Assembly (NCBI RefSeq): GCF_000756375.1
Contig: NZ_JNFD01000043.1
Span: 1 to 49,492, forward strand
DNA: 49,492 nt
From: Sphingopyxis sp. LC81
GTDB lineage: Bacteria; Pseudomonadota; Alphaproteobacteria; Sphingomonadales; Sphingomonadaceae
Reading direction: 5' to 3'
Part shown: piece by piece, positions 1 to 8,300 of the stretch
How the letters are laid out: each line of letters opens with the position of its first letter
Numbering within the stretch: position 1 is the first letter of the stretch
The notes under the pieces: generated by a model
Told to the model about the DNA's origin: nothing
Seen by the model: only the letters and a program-made list of their open reading frames with translations
Databases searched by the model: none
Position numbers and translations under genes: made by a program

Positions 1-245
1 CGCGCGGGGCCGGGCCCGCCCTCGCCCTGTTCGCGCCCCAGCTCGACCGCGCGCGAGCAGCAGCTGTTGCGCGTGAGCGCGCACGCGCAGGTGGGGGCAG
101 GTGGCAGCGCGATATATGTGAAGTCGAATCGGTCCCAATTATTGTACCGCGCGCGCGCGAAGCTGCGGGTAACCCGGGCGATGTCGGGGAGGACGGGGAA
201 GGCGGCGATGGCGAGGGGCGAGCGTGTAGTCATGCGCGTGCGCAT
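1..245 (-). CDS. possible partial protein of unknown function, running off the left edge
   Basis: A frame on the minus strand is open without a stop from ATG codons at 245 and 233 to the window edge. Its third codon positions are strongly G/C, as in the real genes here. The peptide begins MTTRSPLAIAAF (from 233) and contains RYNNWDRFDF. I recognise no family. No Shine-Dalgarno sequence is visible before either ATG, and the distal part is rich in Cys, Arg and Gly, so it could be a chance open frame in GC-rich DNA. A plus-strand frame over the first 50 bases has similar composition. Low confidence. Confidence 0.35.
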   Translation of the reverse strand, partial: MRTRMTTRSPLAIAAFPVLPDIARVTRSFARARYNNWDRFDFTYIALPPAPTCACALTRNSCCSRAVELGREQGEGGPGPA

Positions 246-269
246 AATCGTTATCGGCCCAAAGCAAAA

Positions 270-291
270 CCCCTCCCGCAAGCGGGAGGGG
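270..291. repeat. short perfect GC hairpin
   Basis: CCCCTCCCGC pairs perfectly with GCGGGAGGGG around a two-base AA loop. It sits two bases before the larger inverted-repeat element at 294-431, downstream of the aldehyde dehydrogenase gene read leftwards. It may act as a terminator or be a small intergenic palindromic repeat; there is no clear T-run. Confidence 0.6.
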
Positions 292-293
292 CA

Positions 294-431
294 AAGATCC
301 TCCCCATGGCGAAGCCAAGGGGAGGTGGCAGCGCGGAGCGCTGACGGAGGGGTTGGCGCTGCCGTAGAAACCCCTCCACCACCGCTTTGCGGCGGTCCCC
401 CTCCCCAACGCTTCGCGATGGGGAGGATCTT
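294..431. repeat. intergenic inverted-repeat element, copy 1
   Basis: This 138-base element is bounded by a perfect 14-base terminal inverted repeat, AAGATCCTCCCCAT at the left and its complement at 418-431. The inside can also fold, with arms such as GGAGGGGTT and AACCCCTCC. The reverse complement of 14211-14349 aligns with it along its length with scattered differences. It starts four bases past the stop of the aldehyde dehydrogenase gene, so its transcript would form a very stable 3' structure. It has no coding capacity and resembles REP or MITE-like elements. Confidence 0.8.
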
Positions 432-435
432 CGGC

Positions 436-1869
436 TTAACCCGGAATGCCGCTGATCGACTTCACTTCCATGAAGTCCTTGAGCCCGAACACGCCGCCTT
501 CGCGGCCGTTGCCCGACGCCTTGTAGCCGCCGAACGCCGCGCCCGGACCGGGACCCCACGCGTTGACCGCGACCATGCCGGCGCGCAGCTTCGGTGCCAC
601 GTCGGCCGCCTTGGCGGGGTCGCCCGAAATCACCGCCGACAGGCCGTATTCGGTATCGTTGGCGATATCGACGGCTTCGTCGAGGTCGCCATAGGCCATG
701 ATCGTCGCGACGGGGCCGAAGATTTCCTCGTTGGCGATGCGCATGTCGCGCGTGACGCCCGAGAATACGGTCGGCTTGATATAATAGCCGCGGTTGACGT
801 TGCTCGGCAGGCCGGTGCCGCCGGTTTCGAGCGTCGCGCCTTCGTCGATCGCCGACTGGATCAGGCCCTGGATCTTGTCGAACTGCGCCTTGTTGACGAC
901 GGGGCCGATGTGGCCGCCCTCGGCCTGCGGATCGCCCACGGAAGTGCCGTCGAACATCGCCTTGATCACGCCGACCGCCTCGGCCTCGCGCTCCTTCTGG
1001 ACGAGGATGCGAGTCGGGGCGATGCAGCTCTGACCGGTGTTGACGAGCACGCCCTGCACCGTCGGCGGCAGCACCGCGGCGAAATCGGCGTCGGGCAGGA
1101 CGATGTTCGGCGACTTGCCGCCGAGTTCCTGATGGACGCGCTTGACGGTGTCGGCGGCCGCCTTGGCGACGAGGATGCCCGCGCGGGTCGATCCGGTGAA
1201 GCTGACCATTTCGATGCCGGGATGCGCGCTGATTGCGTTGCCGACGGTGGGTCCGTCGCCTTGCACGAGGTTGAACACGCCCGGCGGGACGCCCGCGGCG
1301 TCGAGGATTTCGGCGAAGATCGTCGCGTTGCCGGGGCATTCTTCGGAGGGCTTCAGCACCATCGTATTGCCGCCGGCGAGCGCCGGGGCGACCTTCAGTG
1401 CGATCTGGTTGAGCGGCCAGTTCCACGGCGTGATCATGCCGACGACGCCGATCGGTTCATAGGCGATGACGCCCGCGGCATATTTTTCGGTGAAGGCGAA
1501 ATCTTTGAGCGCCGCGATCGTGCCGAGGAAGCCGCCGATGCCAGCGCCGACCTGTGCGGTGCCCGCGAAGCTGACGGGAGCGCCCATTTCGCTCGCCATC
1601 GACTTGGCAAGGTCGGGGGCGCGCTTCTTATATTCCTCGACGATGCGGTTCAGCAGCTCGAGCCGTTCTTCGCGCGTCGTCCGCGACCAGCTCTTCAGCG
1701 CTTCGCGCGCCGCGGCGACGGCATCGTCGACGTCGGCGGCGGTGCCAAGGACGATCGTCGAGGCGGCTTCCTCGGTCGCCGGGTTGATGACGTCGTGCGG
1801 CTTGCCGCCTTTGCTGTCGACCCAGCGGCCGCCGATGTAATTCTGTTTGAGGTGCGTTTCGGTGCTCAT
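436..1869 (-). CDS. aldehyde dehydrogenase family protein (NAD(P)+-dependent)
   Basis: This 477-residue protein has the usual length and motifs of the ALDH superfamily, which oxidises aldehydes to carboxylic acids with NAD(P)+ in the cytoplasm. Visible features are the TPWNWPL segment near 147-153, the nucleotide-binding FTGST segment near 224-228, the general base E248 in ELGGKSP and the catalytic cysteine C282 in GQSC. The substrate cannot be told; this sequence type is common among broad-specificity dehydrogenases of sphingomonads. GGGAG precedes the ATG. A 15-base inverted repeat lies just upstream at 1892-1906, and the gene ends against the inverted-repeat element at 294-431. It appears monocistronic. 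Confidence 0.93.
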   Translation of the reverse strand: MSTETHLKQNYIGGRWVDSKGGKPHDVINPATEEAASTIVLGTAADVDDAVAAAREALKSWSRTTREERLELLNRIVEEYKKRAPDLAKSMASEMGAPVSFAGTAQVGAGIGGFLGTIAALKDFAFTEKYAAGVIAYEPIGVVGMITPWNWPLNQIALKVAPALAGGNTMVLKPSEECPGNATIFAEILDAAGVPPGVFNLVQGDGPTVGNAISAHPGIEMVSFTGSTRAGILVAKAAADTVKRVHQELGGKSPNIVLPDADFAAVLPPTVQGVLVNTGQSCIAPTRILVQKEREAEAVGVIKAMFDGTSVGDPQAEGGHIGPVVNKAQFDKIQGLIQSAIDEGATLETGGTGLPSNVNRGYYIKPTVFSGVTRDMRIANEEIFGPVATIMAYGDLDEAVDIANDTEYGLSAVISGDPAKAADVAPKLRAGMVAVNAWGPGPGAAFGGYKASGNGREGGVFGLKDFMEVKSISGIPG

Positions 1870-1891
1870 GTCCTGTCTCCCATCGGCGGTG

Positions 1892-1906
1892 AATCCGTCT
1901 CGGATT
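1892..1906. promoter_or_regulatory. inverted repeat upstream of the aldehyde dehydrogenase gene
   Basis: AATCCG-TCT-CGGATT is a perfect 6+3+6 inverted repeat 23-37 bases before the ATG at 1869. It could be a repressor operator or a hairpin in the leader. The regulator is unknown. Confidence 0.35.
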
Positions 1907-1964
1907 GCTACCTAATCACTGTGGCGGATGAATCAAGCGAAGGCCAACTGCCAATTGCGGCAGG

Positions 1965-3275
1965 TCAGCGTTTTTCAGCAGAAAGGCGTGACATCAGGAT
2001 GGCAGCGCGCGTTGCCTGCCGCGCGATGCTGGGGATGTCGACCGCCTCCCCCGGGGCATGGTCGCCCGTGCTGTATGGCCCGAGTCCCGCCAGTCCGTCG
2101 ATGTCGGCGGCGACGAAGCTGATGTCGCCCGCGCCGCGCTTCAGCGGGTCGAGCGGCGCCATTTCGGCGAGGCCGAGGTCACGGTTCACGCCGTTGAGCT
2201 TCGTGAGCAGCGCGCGGTTGCCATCGGTCGGCGCCATCGACGGATAGCCGCCCGGATCGAAAGTAATCTTCGCATCGGTGCCGGGGGCGTGCTCGGCGAC
2301 GATCGCCGTCATTTTCGTCTTCACGCGCGCGATCTGTTCGGGCGACAGCGCGCGGAGGTCGCCGCGCGCGACCGCGATCGGCGCGATGATGTTGGTCTTG
2401 CCGGTCACCGTCGCGCGGATGCCGCCCGCGTCGAGATCGGCCTGCTGCCCGCCTGCGATCAGCCCGACGTTGAAGGTGAGGTTCGGCTCGGGCAGCTCGG
2501 TGCGGAAGCGGTGGACGATGCGCGTGAGTTCATAGATCGCGCCGTCGCCCGCCGCGGCGCTGAAGATACCCGAACTGTGCGCGCTCTTGCCCGTCGCGGT
2601 GACGGTCCAGCTGTCCGACGAGCGCCGCGCGACCGAACCCATGTCGGCACCACCATCGCGCACAAGCCCCTCGAAATCGAGCGCGACGTCGCTGCGCTTG
2701 CCCGCCGCGATCAGGTCCGCTCGCGCCTTCTCGATCGGGCTGCCCGAATCTTCCTCGTCGCCGGTCATGTGGATTTCGATATTGGCATCCTTCAGCGTCC
2801 CGGCCGCCTGCATCGCGCGCAGCGCCGCGACGATCACGACCATACCGCCCTTGTCGTCGCCCGCGCCGGGGCCTTCGCCCATATCGCCCTTGCGCGTGAA
2901 TTTCTGGAAGGGCGAGTCGGGCTCGAACACCGTGTCGAGATGCGCGATGAGGAGCAGGCGCTTGGTATCGGGTTTGCCGCTGTGCGTGGCGATCAAATGG
3001 CCGGCGCGGCCGGTGTCGCGCATCGGCTTCCATTCGACCTTGAAACCCAAGGGTTCGAGTTCGGCGCGCATCATCGCCCCGACCTTCTCGACCCCTTCGA
3101 GATTGAGCGAGCCGCTGTTCTGATTGACGAGCTTTTCGAGCAAGGCGAGCGAACGATCCTGCTCGGCCGCAACCGTCTTCGCCATGCCGCTCTCGGCCTT
3201 CGAGAGCTTGGCCTCCGCCGCCGGGGCGAGTGCGAGCTGGAAGGCGACGAGAGCGGAAAACGGCAGTGATTTCAT
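1965..3275 (-). CDS. secreted M20 family carboxypeptidase (glutamate carboxypeptidase-like)
   Basis: This 436-residue protein begins with a Sec signal peptide that probably ends near AEA (residues 20-22), so it is periplasmic. The di-zinc site of M20 peptidases is intact: H112 and D114 in AHLDTV, the bridging Asp in GDDKGG (140-144), the glutamates in TGDEED (171-176), D200, and a late His in TGDHAPGE. The dimerisation or lid domain is the middle section containing HSSG. The family removes C-terminal residues, often glutamate, from peptides or folate-like substrates; the exact substrate is unknown. The start follows a GGAG motif. It is followed on the same strand by an FMN reductase after a separate intergenic gap. 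Confidence 0.9.
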   Translation of the reverse strand: MKSLPFSALVAFQLALAPAAEAKLSKAESGMAKTVAAEQDRSLALLEKLVNQNSGSLNLEGVEKVGAMMRAELEPLGFKVEWKPMRDTGRAGHLIATHSGKPDTKRLLLIAHLDTVFEPDSPFQKFTRKGDMGEGPGAGDDKGGMVVIVAALRAMQAAGTLKDANIEIHMTGDEEDSGSPIEKARADLIAAGKRSDVALDFEGLVRDGGADMGSVARRSSDSWTVTATGKSAHSSGIFSAAAGDGAIYELTRIVHRFRTELPEPNLTFNVGLIAGGQQADLDAGGIRATVTGKTNIIAPIAVARGDLRALSPEQIARVKTKMTAIVAEHAPGTDAKITFDPGGYPSMAPTDGNRALLTKLNGVNRDLGLAEMAPLDPLKRGAGDISFVAADIDGLAGLGPYSTGDHAPGEAVDIPSIARQATRAAILMSRLSAEKR

Positions 3276-3331
3276 GGGGAGGCTCCTCTGGACACCCTCT
3301 TGTGCAGCCTCGACCGCGCCTCGGCAAGCGC

Positions 3332-3943
3332 TCAGCCGGGATAGGGCGCTTGTTTGAGTAGTCTTGCGAGGTGCGCCGCGTTGGCGGCAACCATCTTCGC
3401 GGTTTCGGTCACCTTGCGCGGCCGGTGTTCCAGATCCTTAAAGTCGGTCGATCCCATCGCCTCGCCGACCCAATAGCAAGCGGCGACCGCGGGGATCGTC
3501 CAGCCGACATCGTTCAGCGCCTGGAAGATTTGCGCCGAGACATTGTGCGCGCCATCCTCATTGCCGACGATCGCGGCGACCGCGACCTTCGAATAGCTCG
3601 GCATGCGCCCCCGATCGTCGGCTTCCGACAGGAAGGCGTCCATGCGCTCCATCACGAGCTTGGCGACGCTCGACGCCTGCCCCATCCAGATCGGGGTGCC
3701 GAAGATCAAGATGTCGGCGGCGAGGATCTGTTTGCGGATCGCGGGCCAGTCGTCGTCCGGCCCCTGGTTTGAGGTCACACCCCATTTGACGTTGTGCGCG
3801 GCGATGCGGATCGGGTCGGCGACCGTCACGCCCAGCGCCGCGAAATGTTCGGCGAGCACGGCGATCATTGCGTCGGTCGAACTGGCGCGGCCCTTGGCCG
3901 AAAGCGAGCAGTTGATGGCGGCGGCAGTCAGGGGAGCAGGCAT
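3332..3943 (-). CDS. flavodoxin-like NADPH-dependent FMN reductase
   Basis: This 203-residue single-domain protein has the flavodoxin fold. Near the N-terminus is INCSLSAKG, in the place of the phosphate-binding loop. The segment GTPIWMGQASS followed by a helix (KLVMERMDAF) is typical of FMN-dependent NAD(P)H oxidoreductases. GNEDGAHN and a C-terminal helix follow. It probably reduces flavin or quinone-like substrates in the cytoplasm. AAGGAC lies seven bases before the ATG, which supports this start. No partner gene is evident. Confidence 0.85.
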   Translation of the reverse strand: MPAPLTAAAINCSLSAKGRASSTDAMIAVLAEHFAALGVTVADPIRIAAHNVKWGVTSNQGPDDDWPAIRKQILAADILIFGTPIWMGQASSVAKLVMERMDAFLSEADDRGRMPSYSKVAVAAIVGNEDGAHNVSAQIFQALNDVGWTIPAVAACYWVGEAMGSTDFKDLEHRPRKVTETAKMVAANAAHLARLLKQAPYPG

Positions 3944-3995
3944 GTCATGTCCTTGCGGGCTGGCACCCCCCGCAAGGAAATGGCCGGGAACCCGC

Positions 3996-5477
3996 TCAGG
4001 TTCCGGGGCGGACCATGAAAATATCGCCGCCGATGCTGATCAGGAAGAGGTTGCCCGCGCTGTCCTCGCCGAACGAGGCGATCGAATTCAGCGTCCCGGC
4101 GTCGGGTGCAAAATCCTCGTTCCGCCGCGCGAAGCGCGAGGAGGCGAGCGTCTGGCCGGGGACGAGGCTGGCGAAAGGCACCGACCAGATATTGCCCGAG
4201 ACGAAATCGGCGAAGACATATTGACCCTGCAAGGACGTCACCGGGCCGCGATAGACATAGCCGCCGGTGATCGAATTGCCCTGCCGCGGACCGCTGCCAT
4301 GGCCATATTCGGCGACCGGGTCGGTGAGCCCGCCGGGTGCCGTGCCGGTGAAAGGCTGGGTCCCTTCCTTGAAGCGCCAGCCGAAGTTCAGCCCCGGCCC
4401 GGTGGTCGTCACCATGTCGATTTCTTCGACCGCGCCTTGCCCAACGTCGCCGATGATCAGCGTCGAGCCCGAGAAGGAGGTACGGAACGGATTGCGGAGG
4501 CCAAGGGCATAGACGTACGGATCCCCGCCGCCGCTGAGATAGGGGTTGCCCGGCGCCGGGGTGAAGAAGGTCGGCGACGCACCCGCATAGGGATCTTCGA
4601 CCACCCTGATCCGCAATATCTTGCCGAGCCGCGAATTGGGGTTCTGGGCGTTGTTGCCGGGATCGCCCGCGCCGCCGCCATCGCCCACCCCCACATAGAG
4701 AAAGCCGTCGGGACCGAAGACCATCGAGCCGCCGTTATGATTGTTCGCGCCGGGATGCGGTATCGTGAGCCTTTCCAATATTTGCGGCGATCCGGAGAGG
4801 GTTCCATATTCGCGAAGCTCGATATCGCCCGCGGCATTGGTGCAATAGATCATGAAGCGATCGGAATTCGCCGGGTTCGGCAACAGCGCCATGCTCAGCA
4901 ATCCGCGCTCGCCGTCGGTCGATAGATCGCCGACCGTGTAGCGCAATGTCTTCACGCCGGTCGAGGGATTCAGGCGATAGACCCGTCCCGCCTTTTCCAG
5001 CACATAGACGTCGCTGCTGCCCGGAATGCCGAGAACATAGGTTGGCTGGCTGAAACCGGTCCCGACGCGCGCGACAACGATGCCCTCGCGGCTGTTGGTG
5101 ACGGTGATGTTGACCGTTTGCGTCGCACTGGCGCTGGCGTCGCTGACGCGGAGCTGGACCGTATAGACATTGTCGCCATTGGCATCGCCGGGCAGGTCGT
5201 AATCGGGCGCCTCGTTGAAGCGGAGCGCGCCGGCGGCGGTGATCGAGAAGCGTGCCGCGTCGGCGCCGCCGTCGATCGCAAAGGTCAGGACATCGCCATT
5301 GGGGTCGCTCGCGGTCGCCTGATAGGCGGCGGCGGTGTTTTCCGCGACGCTGGCGGTCTGGAGCGAGGTGAAGGCTGGCGGCGCATTGGCCGCGGGCGGT
5401 GTGCTGCCCCCGCCATCGCCTCCGCCGCACGACGCGAGGAGGAAAGGGGCAAGGGCGGCAAAGACGCGCATCCGCAT
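3996..5477 (-). CDS. PQQ-dependent sugar dehydrogenase lipoprotein with N-terminal cadherin-like domain
   Basis: An in-frame ATG lies farther upstream at 5564, but the start at 5477 is preferred because GAAAGG lies about 11 bases before it and it opens directly into a lipoprotein signal. The 493-residue product has a lipobox LLASC with lipidated C17, a Gly/Ser/Pro linker, and a cadherin-like domain at about 34-128 (ENTAAAY, DPNGDVL, LRVSDAS). A soluble glucose/sorbosone dehydrogenase beta-propeller runs from about 135 to the end. HPGANNHNGG (241-250) carries the His residues expected near PQQ, and VGDGGGAGDP is calcium-binding in character. It should oxidise sugars or aldose-like compounds at the cell envelope using PQQ. 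No PQQ biosynthesis genes are in this window. Confidence 0.88.
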   Translation of the reverse strand: MRMRVFAALAPFLLASCGGGDGGGSTPPAANAPPAFTSLQTASVAENTAAAYQATASDPNGDVLTFAIDGGADAARFSITAAGALRFNEAPDYDLPGDANGDNVYTVQLRVSDASASATQTVNITVTNSREGIVVARVGTGFSQPTYVLGIPGSSDVYVLEKAGRVYRLNPSTGVKTLRYTVGDLSTDGERGLLSMALLPNPANSDRFMIYCTNAAGDIELREYGTLSGSPQILERLTIPHPGANNHNGGSMVFGPDGFLYVGVGDGGGAGDPGNNAQNPNSRLGKILRIRVVEDPYAGASPTFFTPAPGNPYLSGGGDPYVYALGLRNPFRTSFSGSTLIIGDVGQGAVEEIDMVTTTGPGLNFGWRFKEGTQPFTGTAPGGLTDPVAEYGHGSGPRQGNSITGGYVYRGPVTSLQGQYVFADFVSGNIWSVPFASLVPGQTLASSRFARRNEDFAPDAGTLNSIASFGEDSAGNLFLISIGGDIFMVRPGT

Positions 5478-5587
5478 GGCCGAACAGCCTTTCGTGATCG
5501 AACCCCACCCCGACTGCAATCTGCCATCGGGGGGCGGGGATCGCAACCCCGCCGGGTTCGCCATACGGGCGGCGATCCCGGGCCGCC

Positions 5588-6106
5588 TCAGGCGGGCTCT
5601 TTGACCTCCTCGAAATCGTCGAGCTTGCCCAGCGCGTCGCGGGCAATTTTGGTCAGTGCGGAGCGATTGACCGCCAAGCCTTTCGTCTCGGTGCCCGTCA
5701 GGTCGTCGATGGCGAACGCGACGCGGGTGCGATCGGGCGCCAGCTCGTCGAAGGTGAACTTCAGCCCCGTGGACAGCGCGCCGTCGTCGACGCTGTAGAT
5801 CAGATGCGCTTCGCGTGGGATCTCCATCGCGACGGCGATCTTGACCTTATATGCCTCGGGCCGCTCGTCGGGCACCATTTGTTCGAACCCGGGTTCGCCC
5901 TTTTGCACGACGAGTTCGTAGAGGCGCGTCGACCCGCCGTTGGTGACGAGCGGAAGCCCGGCGAACGCGCTGCCGTCGCCGAACATCTTGGCGAACACCT
6001 GTTCGCGCGGCGCCGCGACGGTCCGCGTCTGGTTCGCCAGTTCAGCCATTTTGCCGCAGCCGGTCGCGAGCAGCATCGCTGCAATCGGCACCATCATGCG
6101 AAACAT
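5588..6106 (-). CDS. small lipoprotein of unknown function
   Basis: This 172-residue protein starts with a lipoprotein signal ending in LLATGC, with lipidated C17. The ATG follows a run of G residues (GGGGGGAA) that can serve as a ribosome binding site. The mature part is a mixed alpha/beta sequence (VAAPREQVF, ELVVQKG, VAMEIPREAH, FTFDELAPDRTRVAF) that could adopt an SRPBCC-like fold, but this is only an impression. It may be co-transcribed with the downstream PQQ sugar dehydrogenase gene on the same strand, 110 bases away. Function unknown. Confidence 0.8.
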   Translation of the reverse strand: MFRMMVPIAAMLLATGCGKMAELANQTRTVAAPREQVFAKMFGDGSAFAGLPLVTNGGSTRLYELVVQKGEPGFEQMVPDERPEAYKVKIAVAMEIPREAHLIYSVDDGALSTGLKFTFDELAPDRTRVAFAIDDLTGTETKGLAVNRSALTKIARDALGKLDDFEEVKEPA

Positions 6107-6193
6107 CGAGCATTCCCCCCGGAAAGACTGGCCCTCTCTTAACGCGAAGGGCTTACCAAAGCGTAATGGGGACGGGCGGCCAAAATAAGGAAA

Positions 6194-6223
6194 GGGCGCC
6201 CGGTTCCCCCGAACCGGACGCCC
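6194..6223 (-). terminator. rho-independent terminator of glnA
   Basis: GGGCGcCCGGTTC pairs with GAACCGGaCGCCC across a CCCC loop, with one mismatch. Read on the minus strand the hairpin is followed by a T-rich TTTCCTTATTTT. It lies 28 bases after the glnA stop codon. Confidence 0.85.
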
Positions 6224-6250
6224 TCCCTTAGGCGATCTGACCCTGTAGGA

Positions 6251-7663
6251 TCAGGCGCTGTAGTACATGTCGAATTCGACCGGGCTCGGAGTCTGTTCGA
6301 AACGATAGACCTCGTCCCACTTCAGTTCGACATAGGCTTCGATCTGATCCTTGCTGAACACGTCGCCCTTGAGCAGGAAGTCGTGGTCGGCGAGCAGGCT
6401 GTCGAGCGCTTCGCGAAGCGAACCGCAGACGGTCGGGACTTCGCTCAGTTCCTCGGGCGGCAGGTCGTACAGATTCTTGTCCATCGGGTCGCCCGGGTGG
6501 ATCTTGTTCTGGATGCCGTCGAGGCCCGCCATCAGCAGCGCCGAATAGCAGAGATAGGGGTTGGCCATCGCGTCGGGGAAGCGGAATTCGACGCGCTTCG
6601 ACTTGGCGCCAGCACCGTACGGGATACGGCACGACGCCGAACGGTTGCGGCTCGAGTAAGCGAGCAGCACCGGCGCTTCGAAGCCCGGGACGAGGCGCTT
6701 GTAGCTGTTCGTCGTCGGGTTGGTGAAGGCGTTGAGCGCCTTGGCATGCTTGACCACGCCGCCGATGAAATAGAGGCACATGTCGCTGAGGCCAGCATAG
6801 CCATTGCCGGCGAAGAGCGGCTTGCCCTTTTCCCAGATCGAGATGTGGGTGTGCATGCCGCTGCCGTTATCGTCCTTGATCGGCTTCGGCATGAAGGTCG
6901 CGGTCTTGCCGTAAGCATGCGCGACCTGGTGCACGACATATTTGTAGATCTGCATGCGGTCGGCGGTTTCGGTCAGCGTGCCGAAGGTCAGGCCAAGCTC
7001 GTGCTGCGCGGCGGCGACCTCATGGTGATGCTTGTCGCACGGAAGGCCGAGTTCGAGCATCGTCGAGACCATTTCGGCGCGGATGTCGACGGCGCTGTCG
7101 ACCGGGGCGACGGGGAAATAGCCGCCCTTGGCGCGCGGACGGTGGGCGAGGTTGCCGCCTTCGTACGCGCGGCCGGTGTTGGTCGGCAGTTCGATGTCGT
7201 CGATCTCGAAGCCCGACTTGTTATAGCCGGTTTCGAAGCGGACATCGTCGAACATGAAGAATTCGGCTTCGGGGCCGACATAGACGGTGTCGCCGATGCC
7301 GGTCGAGGCGACATAGGCTTCGGCGCGCTTTGCGGTGGTGCGCGGGTCGCGGGCATAGCCTTCGCCGGTCGACGGTTCGACAATGTCGCAGAAGATCACG
7401 AGCATCGGGGTCGCCGAGAAGGGGTCGTCATAGACGGCGTCGAGGTCGGGCTTCAGGATCATGTCCGACTCGTTGATCGCCTTCCAGCCTTCGATCGACG
7501 AGCCGTCGAACATCAGGCCGTCTTCAAGCTCGTCCTCGCCGAGGACCGAGGCGACCATCGTCAGATGCTGCCACTTGCCCTTGGGGTCGGTGAAGCGCAG
7601 GTCGACCCACTCGATGTCGTTTTCCTTGATCCGCGCGATGATATCCTTGGGCTTCGTAGCCAT
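6251..7663 (-). CDS. glnA: type I glutamine synthetase
   Basis: This 470-residue protein has the full length and motifs of class I bacterial glutamine synthetase, which makes glutamine from glutamate, ammonia and ATP as a dodecamer. Visible are [10 protein letters not shown] (51-60), the glutamate metal ligands in GPEAEFF (130-136), the ATP-site [12 protein letters not shown] (266-277), and [10 protein letters not shown]. The adenylylation tyrosine is Y399 in [10 protein letters not shown], so activity should be controlled by GlnE. AAGGAAG precedes the ATG. It lies 71 bases after glnB on the same strand, the usual alphaproteobacterial glnBA arrangement, read from the sigma-54-type promoter at 8184-8200 and ending at the terminator at 6194-6223. 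Confidence 0.98.
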   Translation of the reverse strand: MATKPKDIIARIKENDIEWVDLRFTDPKGKWQHLTMVASVLGEDELEDGLMFDGSSIEGWKAINESDMILKPDLDAVYDDPFSATPMLVIFCDIVEPSTGEGYARDPRTTAKRAEAYVASTGIGDTVYVGPEAEFFMFDDVRFETGYNKSGFEIDDIELPTNTGRAYEGGNLAHRPRAKGGYFPVAPVDSAVDIRAEMVSTMLELGLPCDKHHHEVAAAQHELGLTFGTLTETADRMQIYKYVVHQVAHAYGKTATFMPKPIKDDNGSGMHTHISIWEKGKPLFAGNGYAGLSDMCLYFIGGVVKHAKALNAFTNPTTNSYKRLVPGFEAPVLLAYSSRNRSASCRIPYGAGAKSKRVEFRFPDAMANPYLCYSALLMAGLDGIQNKIHPGDPMDKNLYDLPPEELSEVPTVCGSLREALDSLLADHDFLLKGDVFSKDQIEAYVELKWDEVYRFEQTPSPVEFDMYYSA

Positions 7664-7734
7664 CGTCTATGCTTCCTTCTTGCGAAATGGTCCGGCGTGC
7701 CGGGGATTGTTGAGGGTATGAAAAATGCGAAAGA

Positions 7735-8124
<390 letters not shown>

Positions 8125-8183
8125 TCAGGTGTGCCTGCCCGGTTCGCCGTCGAGTCGGTGCGGTGTCCCGCCATCTTGCACCA

Positions 8184-8200
8184 ATCAAAAGCCGTGCCAA
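8184..8200 (-). promoter_or_regulatory. sigma-54 (RpoN) promoter of glnBA
   Basis: Read leftwards on the minus strand, TTGGCACG-GCTT-TTGAT matches the RpoN consensus YTGGCACG-N4-TTGCW at every defined position but one (A for C in the -12 element), with correct spacing. The predicted start of transcription is near 8173, about 100 bases before glnB. A 10-base palindrome GCCAATTGGC overlaps its upstream edge. I do not see a clean NtrC dyad. Confidence 0.8.
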
Positions 8201-8238
8201 TTGGCGAATCGCGGGGTTTTGGTAAGAAATTTGAAACG

Positions 8239-8279
8239 AAATAACGCCGTTGCCCAAGGGGTGGGCAGCGGCGTTATTT
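8239..8279. terminator. strong bidirectional terminator between the quinoprotein dehydrogenase gene and glnB
   Basis: AAATAACGCCGTTGCCC (8239-8255) pairs with 8263-8279 along 17 positions with one G-T wobble. The arms end in A-rich and T-rich stretches, so it can work in both directions. It lies 22 bases past the stop of the quinoprotein dehydrogenase gene and insulates it from the sigma-54 promoter. Confidence 0.9.
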
Positions 8280-8300
8280 GGATGCCTAAATTTTGGGCAA

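Noticed and set aside
67..2247. Very long plus-strand open frame (726 codons) over the aldehyde dehydrogenase
   Set aside because: It lies opposite a clear ALDH gene, has Arg/Asp/Gly-rich composition and no family motif; a by-product of high GC with few stop codons.
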